Assembly (NCBI RefSeq): GCF_014648315.1
Contig: NZ_BMQW01000002.1
Location: 124,001 to 188,000, forward strand
From: Shewanella ulleungensis
GTDB lineage: Bacteria; Pseudomonadota; Gammaproteobacteria; Enterobacterales; Shewanellaceae
Direction: 5' to 3'
DNA: 64,000 bases
Part shown: positions 27,762-35,487 of the stretch, piece by piece
Numbering within the stretch: the first letter of the stretch is position 1
How the letters are laid out: each line of letters begins with the position of its first letter
Program-made: the position numbers and the translations under genes
Notes under the pieces: model-generated
Database searches by the model: none
The model's input: the letters and a program-made list of their open reading frames with translations, nothing else
What the model was told of the DNA's origin: nothing

Positions 27762-28699
27762 TGCGCGGCACCGTTTCCCCTAAACTCACTGATTTTCTCG
27801 CCTTAGCTAACAGCAACATTGCTTTGGCTAAGCAAAATAATATTCAATTTACTCCAACAATATTGCGCGAAAATCTAAATAAACTGGGCGCACTAATGAG
27901 TGATGCGCCTGCTCTAAGCTACATTACAGATAAAACCCTTACCTTAGCCGACCGAAGTATTCCTGTTAGAGTCTATAGCCCAGCCCCAAATAACGCTTTG
28001 CCCGTGTTATTGCATTTTCATGGTGGTGGGCATATGTGTGGCAGTGTTGATCTTTATGACCCTATTTGCCGTCATCTTGCCAGTATTGCTCAGTGCGTAG
28101 TGATATCGGTAGAGTATAGATTGGCACCAGAATATCCTTATCCAGCGGGCATCGATGATTGCGAATATGCATTAATTCATTACGCAGAGTTACTCGATGA
28201 TGTTAAGTATTTGCCCGAGATTACGATCATAGGTGACAGTGCTGGTGGCGCAATTTGCACTAGTTTAAGCATGAAAAGTTTGACTGATAAACGGATTAAC
28301 ATCGACCAACAAATTCTCATTTATCCGAGCGTAGATTACACATTAACTAGCCCATCATTAGACAGTAATGGCACAGGGTTCTTACTCGAAACAACTCGCA
28401 TAAAGTGGTATTTCGATCAGTATTTTCAATCGACTGATGCCGATATCATTAAACAGGCTTCACCTTTGTTTGGTGCCATGTCAGCGCAGTTACCTAAAAC
28501 GCTGATTTTTACAGCAGGCTGTGATCCACTTCGGGATGAGGGTATAGCTTATGCTAAGGCATTAACTGCAGCCGGCGTTGAGGTAGAGCATCATTCGTTC
28601 GACGGCATGATCCACGCTTATATGTTACTGCACGATATTGTTAAAGATGAATGCATGAAAACCTATCAACACATCGCTGAGTTTATGGCTAAGGTTTAA
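27761..28699 (+). CDS. HSL-family alpha/beta hydrolase (esterase)
   Basis: A 312-residue cytoplasmic esterase of the hormone-sensitive-lipase family. The oxyanion HGGG is at 87-90, the nucleophile elbow GDSAGG at 158-163 (Ser 160), the acid is in TAGCDPLRDEG, and the histidine is in FDGMIHAY near the C-terminus. Its ATG overlaps the stop of the MFS gene, indicating one transcript and coupled translation. Family members cleave short-chain acyl esters. With 3-hydroxybutyrate dehydrogenase convergently downstream, a hydroxybutyrate oligomer or ester is a reasonable guess. Confidence 0.88.
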   Translation: MRGTVSPKLTDFLALANSNIALAKQNNIQFTPTILRENLNKLGALMSDAPALSYITDKTLTLADRSIPVRVYSPAPNNALPVLLHFHGGGHMCGSVDLYDPICRHLASIAQCVVISVEYRLAPEYPYPAGIDDCEYALIHYAELLDDVKYLPEITIIGDSAGGAICTSLSMKSLTDKRINIDQQILIYPSVDYTLTSPSLDSNGTGFLLETTRIKWYFDQYFQSTDADIIKQASPLFGAMSAQLPKTLIFTAGCDPLRDEGIAYAKALTAAGVEVEHHSFDGMIHAYMLLHDIVKDECMKTYQHIAEFMAKV

Positions 28700-28732
28700 C
28701 CGCATTACCCACAGTCTATTTGTTTAGGCATT

Positions 28733-28762
28733 AAAAAGCCCTTATCGATATGAATAAGGGCT
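28733..28762 (-). terminator. Terminator after the bdhA-like gene
   Basis: AGCCCTTAT (28737-28745) pairs with 28754-28762. On the minus strand the stem is followed by a T-run (A-run at 28733-28736), so it ends the dehydrogenase transcript. Confidence 0.75.
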
Positions 28763-28807
28763 AACATTTAATATGAGATTACCTGCTATAAATCAATAAC
28801 CCCAAGC

Positions 28808-29608
28808 TTATTGTGCTGTCCAGGCACCATCCATGGGTAATGCTGCACCGGTAATGCCTTTTGCCGCTCCGCTGCAAAGAAATAATACAAACTCGCCAAT
28901 TTGTCTTGGTGCTAGCATCTCTGGTAAGGGTTGTTTTGCGGTAACCAGTTGATATTTAGCCTTGTCATAACTCAGATTTTTATCACTTGCTATACCGTCA
29001 ATTTGTTTGCCGATAAGCGGTGTATCAACCCAGCCTGGGCATATCGCATTAACCGTAATGCCTTGCTCTGCACACTCAATGGCCACCACTTTGGTTAAGC
29101 CCACAATGCCGTGTTTTGCCGCGCAATATGCCACTTTATTTGCCGAGCCCACTAAGCCATGTACAGAGGCAATATTAATAATTCGTCCCCACTGTTTATT
29201 GGCCATTGCAGGCACGACTTTTTGGATGGTATGAAATGCAGAAGATAGGTTAATTGCGATGATGTCGTTCCACTTTTCAATCGGAAAGTTGGCCACATCT
29301 TGAGTGTGTTGAATGCCTGCGTTATTGACTAAAATATCAATAGTGCCTAATTGGCCCACAGCCACATCCATAAATTCATGTATACAGCCAGGGTCTCTTA
29401 AATCGGCATTGCTAAAACAGGTATTTATTTGGTATTTAGTCGCAAATTCAGCGGCTAATGCCGTTCCTTCATCTTGGGTCATCAAACCATGTAATACGAT
29501 ATGGCAACCTTGTTCAGCCAGTACATGTGCAGTGGCCAAGCCTATACCGCTTGTTGAGCCGGTGATCAGTGCTACTTTCCCTTTTAGTCCCGTGTTTAAC
29601 GTCGACAT
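28808..29608 (-). CDS. bdhA: 3-Hydroxybutyrate dehydrogenase (SDR)
   Basis: A classical short-chain dehydrogenase of 266 residues that matches bacterial 3-hydroxybutyrate dehydrogenase. Landmarks are the NAD-binding TGSTSGIG (about 16-23), NNAGIQH, the catalytic INIASVHGLVGSANKVAYCAAKHG (Ser, then Tyr-x3-Lys), and the long substrate loop CPGWVDTPLIGKQI followed by a KAKYQLVTAKQP helix typical of the enzyme. It oxidises 3-hydroxybutyrate to acetoacetate with NAD. The gene lies next to the MFS/hydrolase pair on the opposite strand. Exact specificity is by similarity. Confidence 0.88.
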   Translation of the reverse strand: MSTLNTGLKGKVALITGSTSGIGLATAHVLAEQGCHIVLHGLMTQDEGTALAAEFATKYQINTCFSNADLRDPGCIHEFMDVAVGQLGTIDILVNNAGIQHTQDVANFPIEKWNDIIAINLSSAFHTIQKVVPAMANKQWGRIINIASVHGLVGSANKVAYCAAKHGIVGLTKVVAIECAEQGITVNAICPGWVDTPLIGKQIDGIASDKNLSYDKAKYQLVTAKQPLPEMLAPRQIGEFVLFLCSGAAKGITGAALPMDGAWTAQ

Positions 29609-29735
29609 AGTATCGGTTCCTCAATCCAATTTAGTACTTTCAGGGTAAAGTAATTTAGGCACAATTTAATTGGCACCTTAGTACCATATGACATCAGTCA
29701 ATGAGTATGTATTGAGCCATTTTATCAATGAGTGG

Positions 29736-30578
29736 TTACCAGTTGATCGGCTCGCCTTGCCAGTCGAGGTAGCTGGCTTCGCCATCGGGCTCAATGCTAT
29801 CCATAATCTGGTGCAATTGGCTGGCGACAAAGGTTGGGGTAAAAAGCTTGCCTGGAGGTACGTTGGCTTGAAATGGTTTTGATAATGGCGTGTCGGTGGT
29901 GCCGGGATGAAATGCAATTAGCTTCACGCGTTTAAGGCGTCTAGCATATTCCACTGCCGTGGTTTTAATGAGCATGTTTAATGCTGCTTTTGAGGCGCGA
30001 TAACCATACCAACCGCCGAGGCGATTATCTGAAATACTGCCGACTCTGGCACTCAATATGCTGATAACACATTTTTGCTCACCGCTGACTTTGTGGCGTG
30101 CTTGCGACAACAATGAGGTGAGGGCGCTGAGCCATAACATCGGCACAATACTGTTGGCATAAAACAGCTGCTCTAATGAATGTGCATCAATATCTTCAAT
30201 GCGTTTTTCTGGCATTAAGCCAGGCTCTTTTGTGCTGATTTGCTGGTTTTTACTGTGCAAAATACCATTACACATCACTATGCGTGTCACGTTACCTGCA
30301 ATGGCCGCTATGTCGGTAACACATTGTTCTATTGAAGCTTGTTGATAATCACAATTAAAATGCTGGTGGTTAATACTGTCTGTTAGTTCACAGTCCATTA
30401 GTTCAGGCAATTTAATGCTGGCCTGACGGCTAATCGTGATGATTTGTAACGACTCTGCGGCAGGTAAGTTTGGCTGCTGCTTTGCGTGTTGATTACAGGT
30501 TTGCTCGATAAAGGCTTGGGCAATTAGCGATGATGCACCAATCACAATAATGGTTTCTGTCGTCGTTGAATCGCTCAT
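29736..30578 (-). CDS. SDR-family oxidoreductase
   Basis: A 280-residue short-chain dehydrogenase-like protein of the CsgA/C-factor type. It has an N-terminal GASSLIAQAF nucleotide-binding turn with a missing second glycine, NGILHS in place of NNAG, ISILSARVGSISDN and the active-site YGYRASKAALN. It lacks a clear TGxxxGxG pattern, as usual for this subgroup. It starts 15 bases after the DCC-family gene and is probably co-transcribed with it. Its substrate is unknown. Confidence 0.78.
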   Translation of the reverse strand: MSDSTTTETIIVIGASSLIAQAFIEQTCNQHAKQQPNLPAAESLQIITISRQASIKLPELMDCELTDSINHQHFNCDYQQASIEQCVTDIAAIAGNVTRIVMCNGILHSKNQQISTKEPGLMPEKRIEDIDAHSLEQLFYANSIVPMLWLSALTSLLSQARHKVSGEQKCVISILSARVGSISDNRLGGWYGYRASKAALNMLIKTTAVEYARRLKRVKLIAFHPGTTDTPLSKPFQANVPPGKLFTPTFVASQLHQIMDSIEPDGEASYLDWQGEPINW

Positions 30579-30593
30579 ACGCTTTCTGTGCCC

Positions 30594-30986
30594 TTATTTA
30601 ATGTTACAGCTGCCGGTATCACAGCGTTTTTTGCCTGTGAGTAAGTACGAGACCCGATAGCGATTACGCGCAAAAGCTAAGTAAGCTATGTCGGCAACAG
30701 GTTTAATGACTGGCAGGCGTAGTAGTTTTATCCAACCGTGTTTACCTGCTAATCCCCATGCTTTGGCCGTAACGTCTAAGCCATATAACCAACTGCCATC
30801 GGCTTGCAGGCCATGCAATATGGTATTGGCTTTAACGACATCTAAGTCAGGGAAGCGCTGATTAATATCTGCCGCGTTAATGTCTTCAAGCCCGATACGA
30901 CCTAGGCTGTCGTAGCGCTTTAATTGCTGCATTTCATTAAGACACAATGGGCAAGTGCCATCGTAAAATATTGTCAGTTCCATCAT
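30594..30986 (-). CDS. DCC-family thiol-disulfide oxidoreductase-like protein
   Basis: A 130-residue DUF393/DCC-family protein. The family signature is the N-terminal FYDGTCPLC (about 8-15, two cysteines in CxxC), followed by LEDINAADINQRFPDLDV and GLQADGSWLYGLDV. It resembles thioredoxin-like proteins without a proven substrate. Either of two adjacent ATGs could be the start. It heads a two-gene unit with the SDR protein and is divergent from folX. Confidence 0.85.
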   Translation of the reverse strand: MMELTIFYDGTCPLCLNEMQQLKRYDSLGRIGLEDINAADINQRFPDLDVVKANTILHGLQADGSWLYGLDVTAKAWGLAGKHGWIKLLRLPVIKPVADIAYLAFARNRYRVSYLLTGKKRCDTGSCNIK

Positions 30987-31153
30987 TCACCTCAAGTCGC
31001 CAATATTATGTATATACGCAGAAGATCCCAAGCTAGTTTACCTTTACTGTGATTAATATGGATCATTTAGCGATCTGCGTGATCGTTTAAGATTTATGAT
31101 CTTTTTATTTCACCCTGGCGTATAGATTAAAAACAATCCACTAGGGCTAAATA

Positions 31154-31516
31154 ATGCCATTAAGCCAAGCTATTATTAACGTCACCAACTTACGTTTACG
31201 CACCTTTATTGGGTTTAACCAAGACGAACGCGAAAAACAGCAAGATGTGGTGATCAACATTGAGATCCATTACCCAGCGGATAGATCGTTCCAAACCGAT
31301 GACGTTGCCGACGCATTAAACTACAAGATAATCACCAAAAAAGTGATTCAACATGTAGAAGAAGGTCGGTTCTTATTACTCGAAAAATTAGTGGCTGACG
31401 TACTCGATATTTGTCGGGAACACCCAAGCGTAACCTTAGCTCGAGTCACTATTGATAAGCCGCATGCATTACGTTTTGCCGACTCTGTTTCTTTGTCTTT
31501 AGAGTACCAAGCCTAA
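31154..31516 (+). CDS. folX: Dihydroneopterin triphosphate 2'-epimerase
   Basis: A 120-residue protein closely similar to Escherichia coli FolX throughout: [57 protein letters not shown] and the [10 protein letters not shown] end. FolX converts dihydroneopterin triphosphate to dihydromonapterin triphosphate. It is distinguished from the related FolB by the NLRLRTFIG and YPADR features. It is followed 21 bases later by folE, then folM, forming a tetrahydromonapterin set. Confidence 0.92.
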   Translation: MPLSQAIINVTNLRLRTFIGFNQDEREKQQDVVINIEIHYPADRSFQTDDVADALNYKIITKKVIQHVEEGRFLLLEKLVADVLDICREHPSVTLARVTIDKPHALRFADSVSLSLEYQA

Positions 31517-31537
31517 CTTATTATTAAGGATGTTATT

Positions 31538-32206
31538 ATGACCACCATTAATGACATAACTCGCGCCGAGTTGTCTGCCGAAGCATTAAAAGTACAACAA
31601 GCGTTAGTTGAGCATGGCCTTGAAACGCCACTGATTCCAAGTGACATGACCAGCGAGCAAAAGTATCAGCGTATTAAAGGCTTAATGACAGAAGTTGTGT
31701 CGACACTTGGTCTTGATTTAACCGACGACAGCCTAGCTGAAACCCCACATCGTATTGCTAAAATGTACGTCAACGAGATTTTCTCAGGCCTTGATTATGC
31801 TAACTTCCCTAAAATCACCCAAATTGACAATAAAATGGGTGTCGAAGAGATGGTTAAAATTAGCAATATCAGCGTGGTGAGTACGTGTGAACATCATTTT
31901 ATTACCATTGATGGTTTAGCAAAAGTGGCCTACATCCCCAAAGGCAACATCATTGGTTTGTCTAAAATTAACCGTATCGTGCGCTTTTTTGCTCAACGTC
32001 CGCAGGTGCAAGAGCGCCTTACTCAACAAATTTTAGTGGCGTTGCAAACTTTACTTGAAACTGATGACGTTGCTGTAAGCATCAATGCTACCCATTATTG
32101 TGTTAAATCACGTGGCATTATGGACACTTCATCGAGCACCCAAACCACGGCGCTGGGCGGTTGCTTTAAGGCTAATCCGGCGAGTCGAGCTGAATTTTTA
32201 GCCTAA
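31538..32206 (+). CDS. folE: GTP cyclohydrolase I
   Basis: A 222-residue FolE that converts GTP to 7,8-dihydroneopterin triphosphate, the first step for folate and monapterin. Zinc ligands are in STCEHHF and [10 protein letters not shown], and the family signature [31 protein letters not shown] is intact. The ribosome-binding region AAGGATG precedes the start. It follows folX and is probably in the same transcript, which would supply FolX with substrate. Confidence 0.95.
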   Translation: MTTINDITRAELSAEALKVQQALVEHGLETPLIPSDMTSEQKYQRIKGLMTEVVSTLGLDLTDDSLAETPHRIAKMYVNEIFSGLDYANFPKITQIDNKMGVEEMVKISNISVVSTCEHHFITIDGLAKVAYIPKGNIIGLSKINRIVRFFAQRPQVQERLTQQILVALQTLLETDDVAVSINATHYCVKSRGIMDTSSSTQTTALGGCFKANPASRAEFLA

Positions 32207-32296
32207 TATCATCCCCTTTAGTTCAAATTGATTTAATGGCTTTAGCCCCCCCCGAGCTGAGGCCATTTTTTTATATCAAAAAATTTAAGCCTTAAC

Positions 32297-32342
32297 GTTT
32301 ATGATAAATGCTTATCATAAACACTTAATTTGCTTATGATAA
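32297..32342. promoter_or_regulatory. Nested inverted repeats upstream of folM
   Basis: GTTTATGATAA (32297-32307) pairs perfectly with 32312-32322, and the same TTATGATAAG core recurs at 32333-32342. This spaced cluster, 45-85 bases before the folM ATG, looks like an operator for an unknown regulator. It lies after a possible terminator of folE (T-run near 32270). Confidence 0.5.
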
Positions 32343-32383
32343 GTGTTAAGGACAAGTCTTTAACCAAATATAAAGAGAGCATT

Positions 32384-33112
32384 ATGGAACGTACAATACT
32401 GATCACTGGCGTAGGTAAACGCATTGGTTATGCACTGGCTAAATATTATTTGGCACAAGGTCATCATGTTATTGGCACTTATCGAACTCATTACGACAGT
32501 ATTGAACAGTTAGGTAAACTAGGCGCAAGCTTACATTCATGCGACTTAACCGATCCAGACGCTATTGATAAGCTTGTTGCTCACATCAATCAACATCATG
32601 AACGTCTCGATACTATTATCCATAATGCCTCAGACTGGTTGCCAGACAATAATGGTTTAAGCCCAAGTGACACCATGGCGAGAATGATGCAAATTCATGT
32701 GTCTGCACCGTATCAAATAAACTTGGGTTTAGCGCCATTGTTGGTTGCTGCCGCTAAAACCAATGACGACAGCATAGGTGCCAGCAATATTATTCATATG
32801 ACAGATTATGTTGCAGAAAAGGGCAGTAAAAAACACATTGCTTATGCGGCCAGTAAAGCGGCATTGCATAATATGACCTTGTCTTTTGCCAGCTTACTTG
32901 CGCCACACGTTAAAGTGAACTCGATTGCCCCCGCGATGATTTTATTTAACCAAGATGACGATGATGCCTATAAAGTCAAAGCATTAGCGAAAGCGATTTT
33001 GCCTAAAGAAGCTGGCAACAATGAAATTATCAGCCTTATCGATTATCTACAAAGCAGCCATTATGTCACCGGTCGAAGTTACGCCGTTGATGGCGGCAGA
33101 CATTTAAAATAA
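32384..33112 (+). CDS. folM: Dihydromonapterin reductase
   Basis: A 242-residue SDR (from ATG 32384, preceded by AAAGAGAG) similar to Escherichia coli FolM. Landmarks are ITGVGKRIGYALAKY, a GTYRTHY arginine motif that favours NADPH, NASDWLPDN, the active-site YAASKAAL, and the C-terminal VTGRSYAVDGGRHL. It reduces dihydromonapterin to tetrahydromonapterin and has some dihydrofolate reductase activity. A longer frame from 32330 would run into the inverted-repeat cluster and is rejected. The product may serve phenylalanine hydroxylase, but no such gene is in the window. Confidence 0.88.
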   Translation: MERTILITGVGKRIGYALAKYYLAQGHHVIGTYRTHYDSIEQLGKLGASLHSCDLTDPDAIDKLVAHINQHHERLDTIIHNASDWLPDNNGLSPSDTMARMMQIHVSAPYQINLGLAPLLVAAAKTNDDSIGASNIIHMTDYVAEKGSKKHIAYAASKAALHNMTLSFASLLAPHVKVNSIAPAMILFNQDDDDAYKVKALAKAILPKEAGNNEIISLIDYLQSSHYVTGRSYAVDGGRHLK

Positions 33113-33151
33113 ACCATAACAAGTTCAGCTAATATTCAGAGATTGCGCTAT

Positions 33152-33167
33152 AGACTTCTAGATGGCT
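33152..33167. promoter_or_regulatory. Candidate MetJ operator upstream of metY
   Basis: AGACTTCT followed directly by AGATGGCT resembles two tandem met boxes (consensus AGACGTCT, 7/8 and 6/8 matches), 60-75 bases upstream of the metY ATG. MetJ repression would fit a methionine-pathway gene; binding is inference. Confidence 0.45.
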
Positions 33168-33226
33168 AATTGGTAGTGTGGATATTAATCAATATCAACA
33201 CTCGCTATTATCGGAAGGAAGTCGCT

Positions 33227-34534
33227 ATGTCTGCAGAAAACATGAAACTGGAATCACTGGCATTACATTATGGCTACGAGTCAGAAGCTACGACTAAAGC
33301 CGCTGCAGTGCCAATTTATCAAACTACCTCGTATACTTTTGATGACACCCAGCATGGTGCAGACTTATTCGACCTCAAAGTAGCTGGTAATATTTATACC
33401 CGTATAATGAATCCAACCACCAGTGTATTAGAGCAGCGCTTAGCCGCAATTGAAGGTGGTATTGGCGCACTTGCTGTCGCCTCTGGTATGGCGGCGATCA
33501 CTTATGCTATTCAAGCACTGACTCAAGTGGGCGACAACATTGTGAGTACTAGCCAACTTTATGGTGGCACGTATAACTTATTTGCCCATACGCTGCCACG
33601 CCAGGGCGTTGAAGTGCGTATGGCAGCATTTGATGACTTTGATGGTCTCGACGCGTTAATTGATGACAACACTAAAGCGCTATTTTGTGAATCAATTGGT
33701 AATCCAGCAGGTAATATCGTTGACTTACAGCGTTTAGCCGACATTGCCCATAAACATGGGGTTCCATTGATTGTTGATAATACTGTGGCTACCCCAGTAT
33801 TGTGCCGCGCGTTTGATCACGGTGCTGACATTGTTATCCATTCACTCACTAAATATATTGGTGGTCACGGTACCACTATTGGTGGGGTGATTATTGACTC
33901 GGGTAAATTTGATTGGGTTGCCAATAAAGAACGCTTTGCGATACTTAACCAACCTGATCCATCTTATCACGGCGTGGTATACACCGAGGCCTTTGGTCCA
34001 GCCGCTTACATTGGCCGATGCCGCGTAGTGCCACTGCGTAATACCGGCGCAGCCTTGTCACCACAGAGCGCATTTTTATTGCTGCAAGGTTTAGAAACCC
34101 TAAGTCTTCGTATGGAACGTCATTGCAGTAATGCCTTAACACTGGCTGAGTTTTTACAGCAACACCCAAGTATTAGTTGGGTTAACTACGCAGCACTGCC
34201 AGACAGCCCACACCATGCTACTTGCCAAAAAATCACTGGCGGTAAAGCCTCTGGTATTATTAGTTTTGGAATTAAAGCTGCTGATGCAGAAGCGGGTAAA
34301 ATTGCCGGCGGTAAGTTTATTGATGCCCTGCAAATGGTGCTGCGTTTAGTCAACATCGGTGATGCTAAATCGCTAGCTTGTCACCCTGCCAGTACCACTC
34401 ACCGCCAACTTAGTGGTGCAGAGCTTGCCAAGGCCGGTGTATCAGAAGATCTCGTGCGTATTTCGGTAGGTATTGAGCACATAGACGACATCATTGCCGA
34501 TGTCAGCCAGGCACTTGATAAAGCAATTGTGTAA
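33227..34534 (+). CDS. metY: O-acetylhomoserine sulfhydrylase-type enzyme
   Basis: A 435-residue PLP enzyme of the Cys/Met metabolism family, most like MetY. It starts at ATG 33227 after GGAAGGAAG. Landmarks are ESLALHYGYESEATTKAAAVPIYQTTSY, SQLYGGTYNLF, PLIVDNTVATP and the PLP lysine in HSLTKYIGGHGT. MetY forms homocysteine from O-acetylhomoserine and sulfide. Some Shewanella prefer the O-succinyl route, so this could be the acetyl-route or a sulfide scavenging enzyme; the substrate is inferred. A strong bidirectional terminator follows. Confidence 0.88.
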   Translation: MSAENMKLESLALHYGYESEATTKAAAVPIYQTTSYTFDDTQHGADLFDLKVAGNIYTRIMNPTTSVLEQRLAAIEGGIGALAVASGMAAITYAIQALTQVGDNIVSTSQLYGGTYNLFAHTLPRQGVEVRMAAFDDFDGLDALIDDNTKALFCESIGNPAGNIVDLQRLADIAHKHGVPLIVDNTVATPVLCRAFDHGADIVIHSLTKYIGGHGTTIGGVIIDSGKFDWVANKERFAILNQPDPSYHGVVYTEAFGPAAYIGRCRVVPLRNTGAALSPQSAFLLLQGLETLSLRMERHCSNALTLAEFLQQHPSISWVNYAALPDSPHHATCQKITGGKASGIISFGIKAADAEAGKIAGGKFIDALQMVLRLVNIGDAKSLACHPASTTHRQLSGAELAKAGVSEDLVRISVGIEHIDDIIADVSQALDKAIV

Positions 34535-34562
34535 GCTTTTTTCCGGCCTAAACAATATAACT

Positions 34563-34601
34563 AAAAAGCCCCATCAATAGCGTGTATTAATGGGGCTTTT
34601 T
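34563..34601. terminator. Bidirectional intrinsic terminator
   Basis: AAAAAGCCCCAT (34563-34574) pairs with ATGGGGCTTTTT (34590-34601). It lies between the convergent metY and fau genes. Confidence 0.88.
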
Positions 34602-34621
34602 ATTACGAATCGGTAGCTATT

Positions 34622-35317
34622 TTAAATAGCCAATCGTCTCGTTGGGGTAATAATCACGGGCAATGGCACATCCCAAAAGTCGGTAGGCACCTGGCTGACT
34701 TCTTGGCAGTCATGGGCAAAACCAACGGCTAACGGTTTGTTGTTTACGACTTGGGTTAAAGTTCGGTCGTAGTAACCGCCGCCCATGCCCATACGGTTTC
34801 CGTGATGATCAAATGCAACCATTGGTGTAATGATCATATCGAGCTGCTCAACGGTGATCACATGTTGCACATTCAGTTTAGGTTCGCTTATACCGTATTG
34901 GTTTTTAACCATTACTGAGTCGCGATCGTAGCGCACAAACAACAAATGGCCTTTGCAAAATGGATGGATAAGCGGCAAGTAAACATTGATGTTTAATTCC
35001 CACAGAGCATCAATCAATTTTTGCGTGGCTAATTCGCCGTCATGGGTTAAATACACTGCCACATGCTGTGCTGATTGTGTCTGAATTTCAGCCAGCATAT
35101 GTCTACTAGCGATTAATGATAATTGGCTTTGTTCTTCAGTGGATAAACTGTTGCGCTCTTGCCTAACATGGCGGCGAATATTATCGCGGCTCATGTCAGT
35201 GCTATCAAACAGAGGCTCTTGAAACTCAGAAGGAGTGGCAAAATAGCTAATGCGTGCCGAAGAGGTAGACGTAACCGGACGGTTACTTGAGTTTGTCATA
35301 AAACGCGTGATGCTCAT
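34622..35317 (-). CDS. fau: 5-Formyltetrahydrofolate cyclo-ligase
   Basis: Converts 5-formyl-THF to 5,10-methenyl-THF. It corresponds to Escherichia coli YgfA/Fau. The conserved core starts at MSRDNIRRHVRQERNSLS (about 51 in the longest frame) and includes YLTHDGELAT, IHPFCKGHLLFVRY, the substrate-binding DHHGNRMGMGGGYYDRTL and VGFAHDCQEV. The N-terminal extension is unusual; I use the ATG at 35317 (231 residues) but the true start could be at 35299 or 35194. In gammaproteobacteria this gene normally follows 6S RNA and zapA directly; here three other genes intervene. Confidence 0.88.
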   Translation of the reverse strand: MSITRFMTNSSNRPVTSTSSARISYFATPSEFQEPLFDSTDMSRDNIRRHVRQERNSLSTEEQSQLSLIASRHMLAEIQTQSAQHVAVYLTHDGELATQKLIDALWELNINVYLPLIHPFCKGHLLFVRYDRDSVMVKNQYGISEPKLNVQHVITVEQLDMIITPMVAFDHHGNRMGMGGGYYDRTLTQVVNNKPLAVGFAHDCQEVSQVPTDFWDVPLPVIITPTRRLAI

Positions 35318-35487
35318 GTGTTTGGAATACTCCATCACTAACAAATGAAATTAAAAAAACAGCTAATAGCACAATATGAAAGTAGATTATCGCGTTCTGA
35401 GTCGATATGAAAGCACAGGTTAATCTTCTGCTAATGTTGTCGCAAAATTTAGCCTCTGCTCAGCATATCGAGCCTAAATACGTAACA

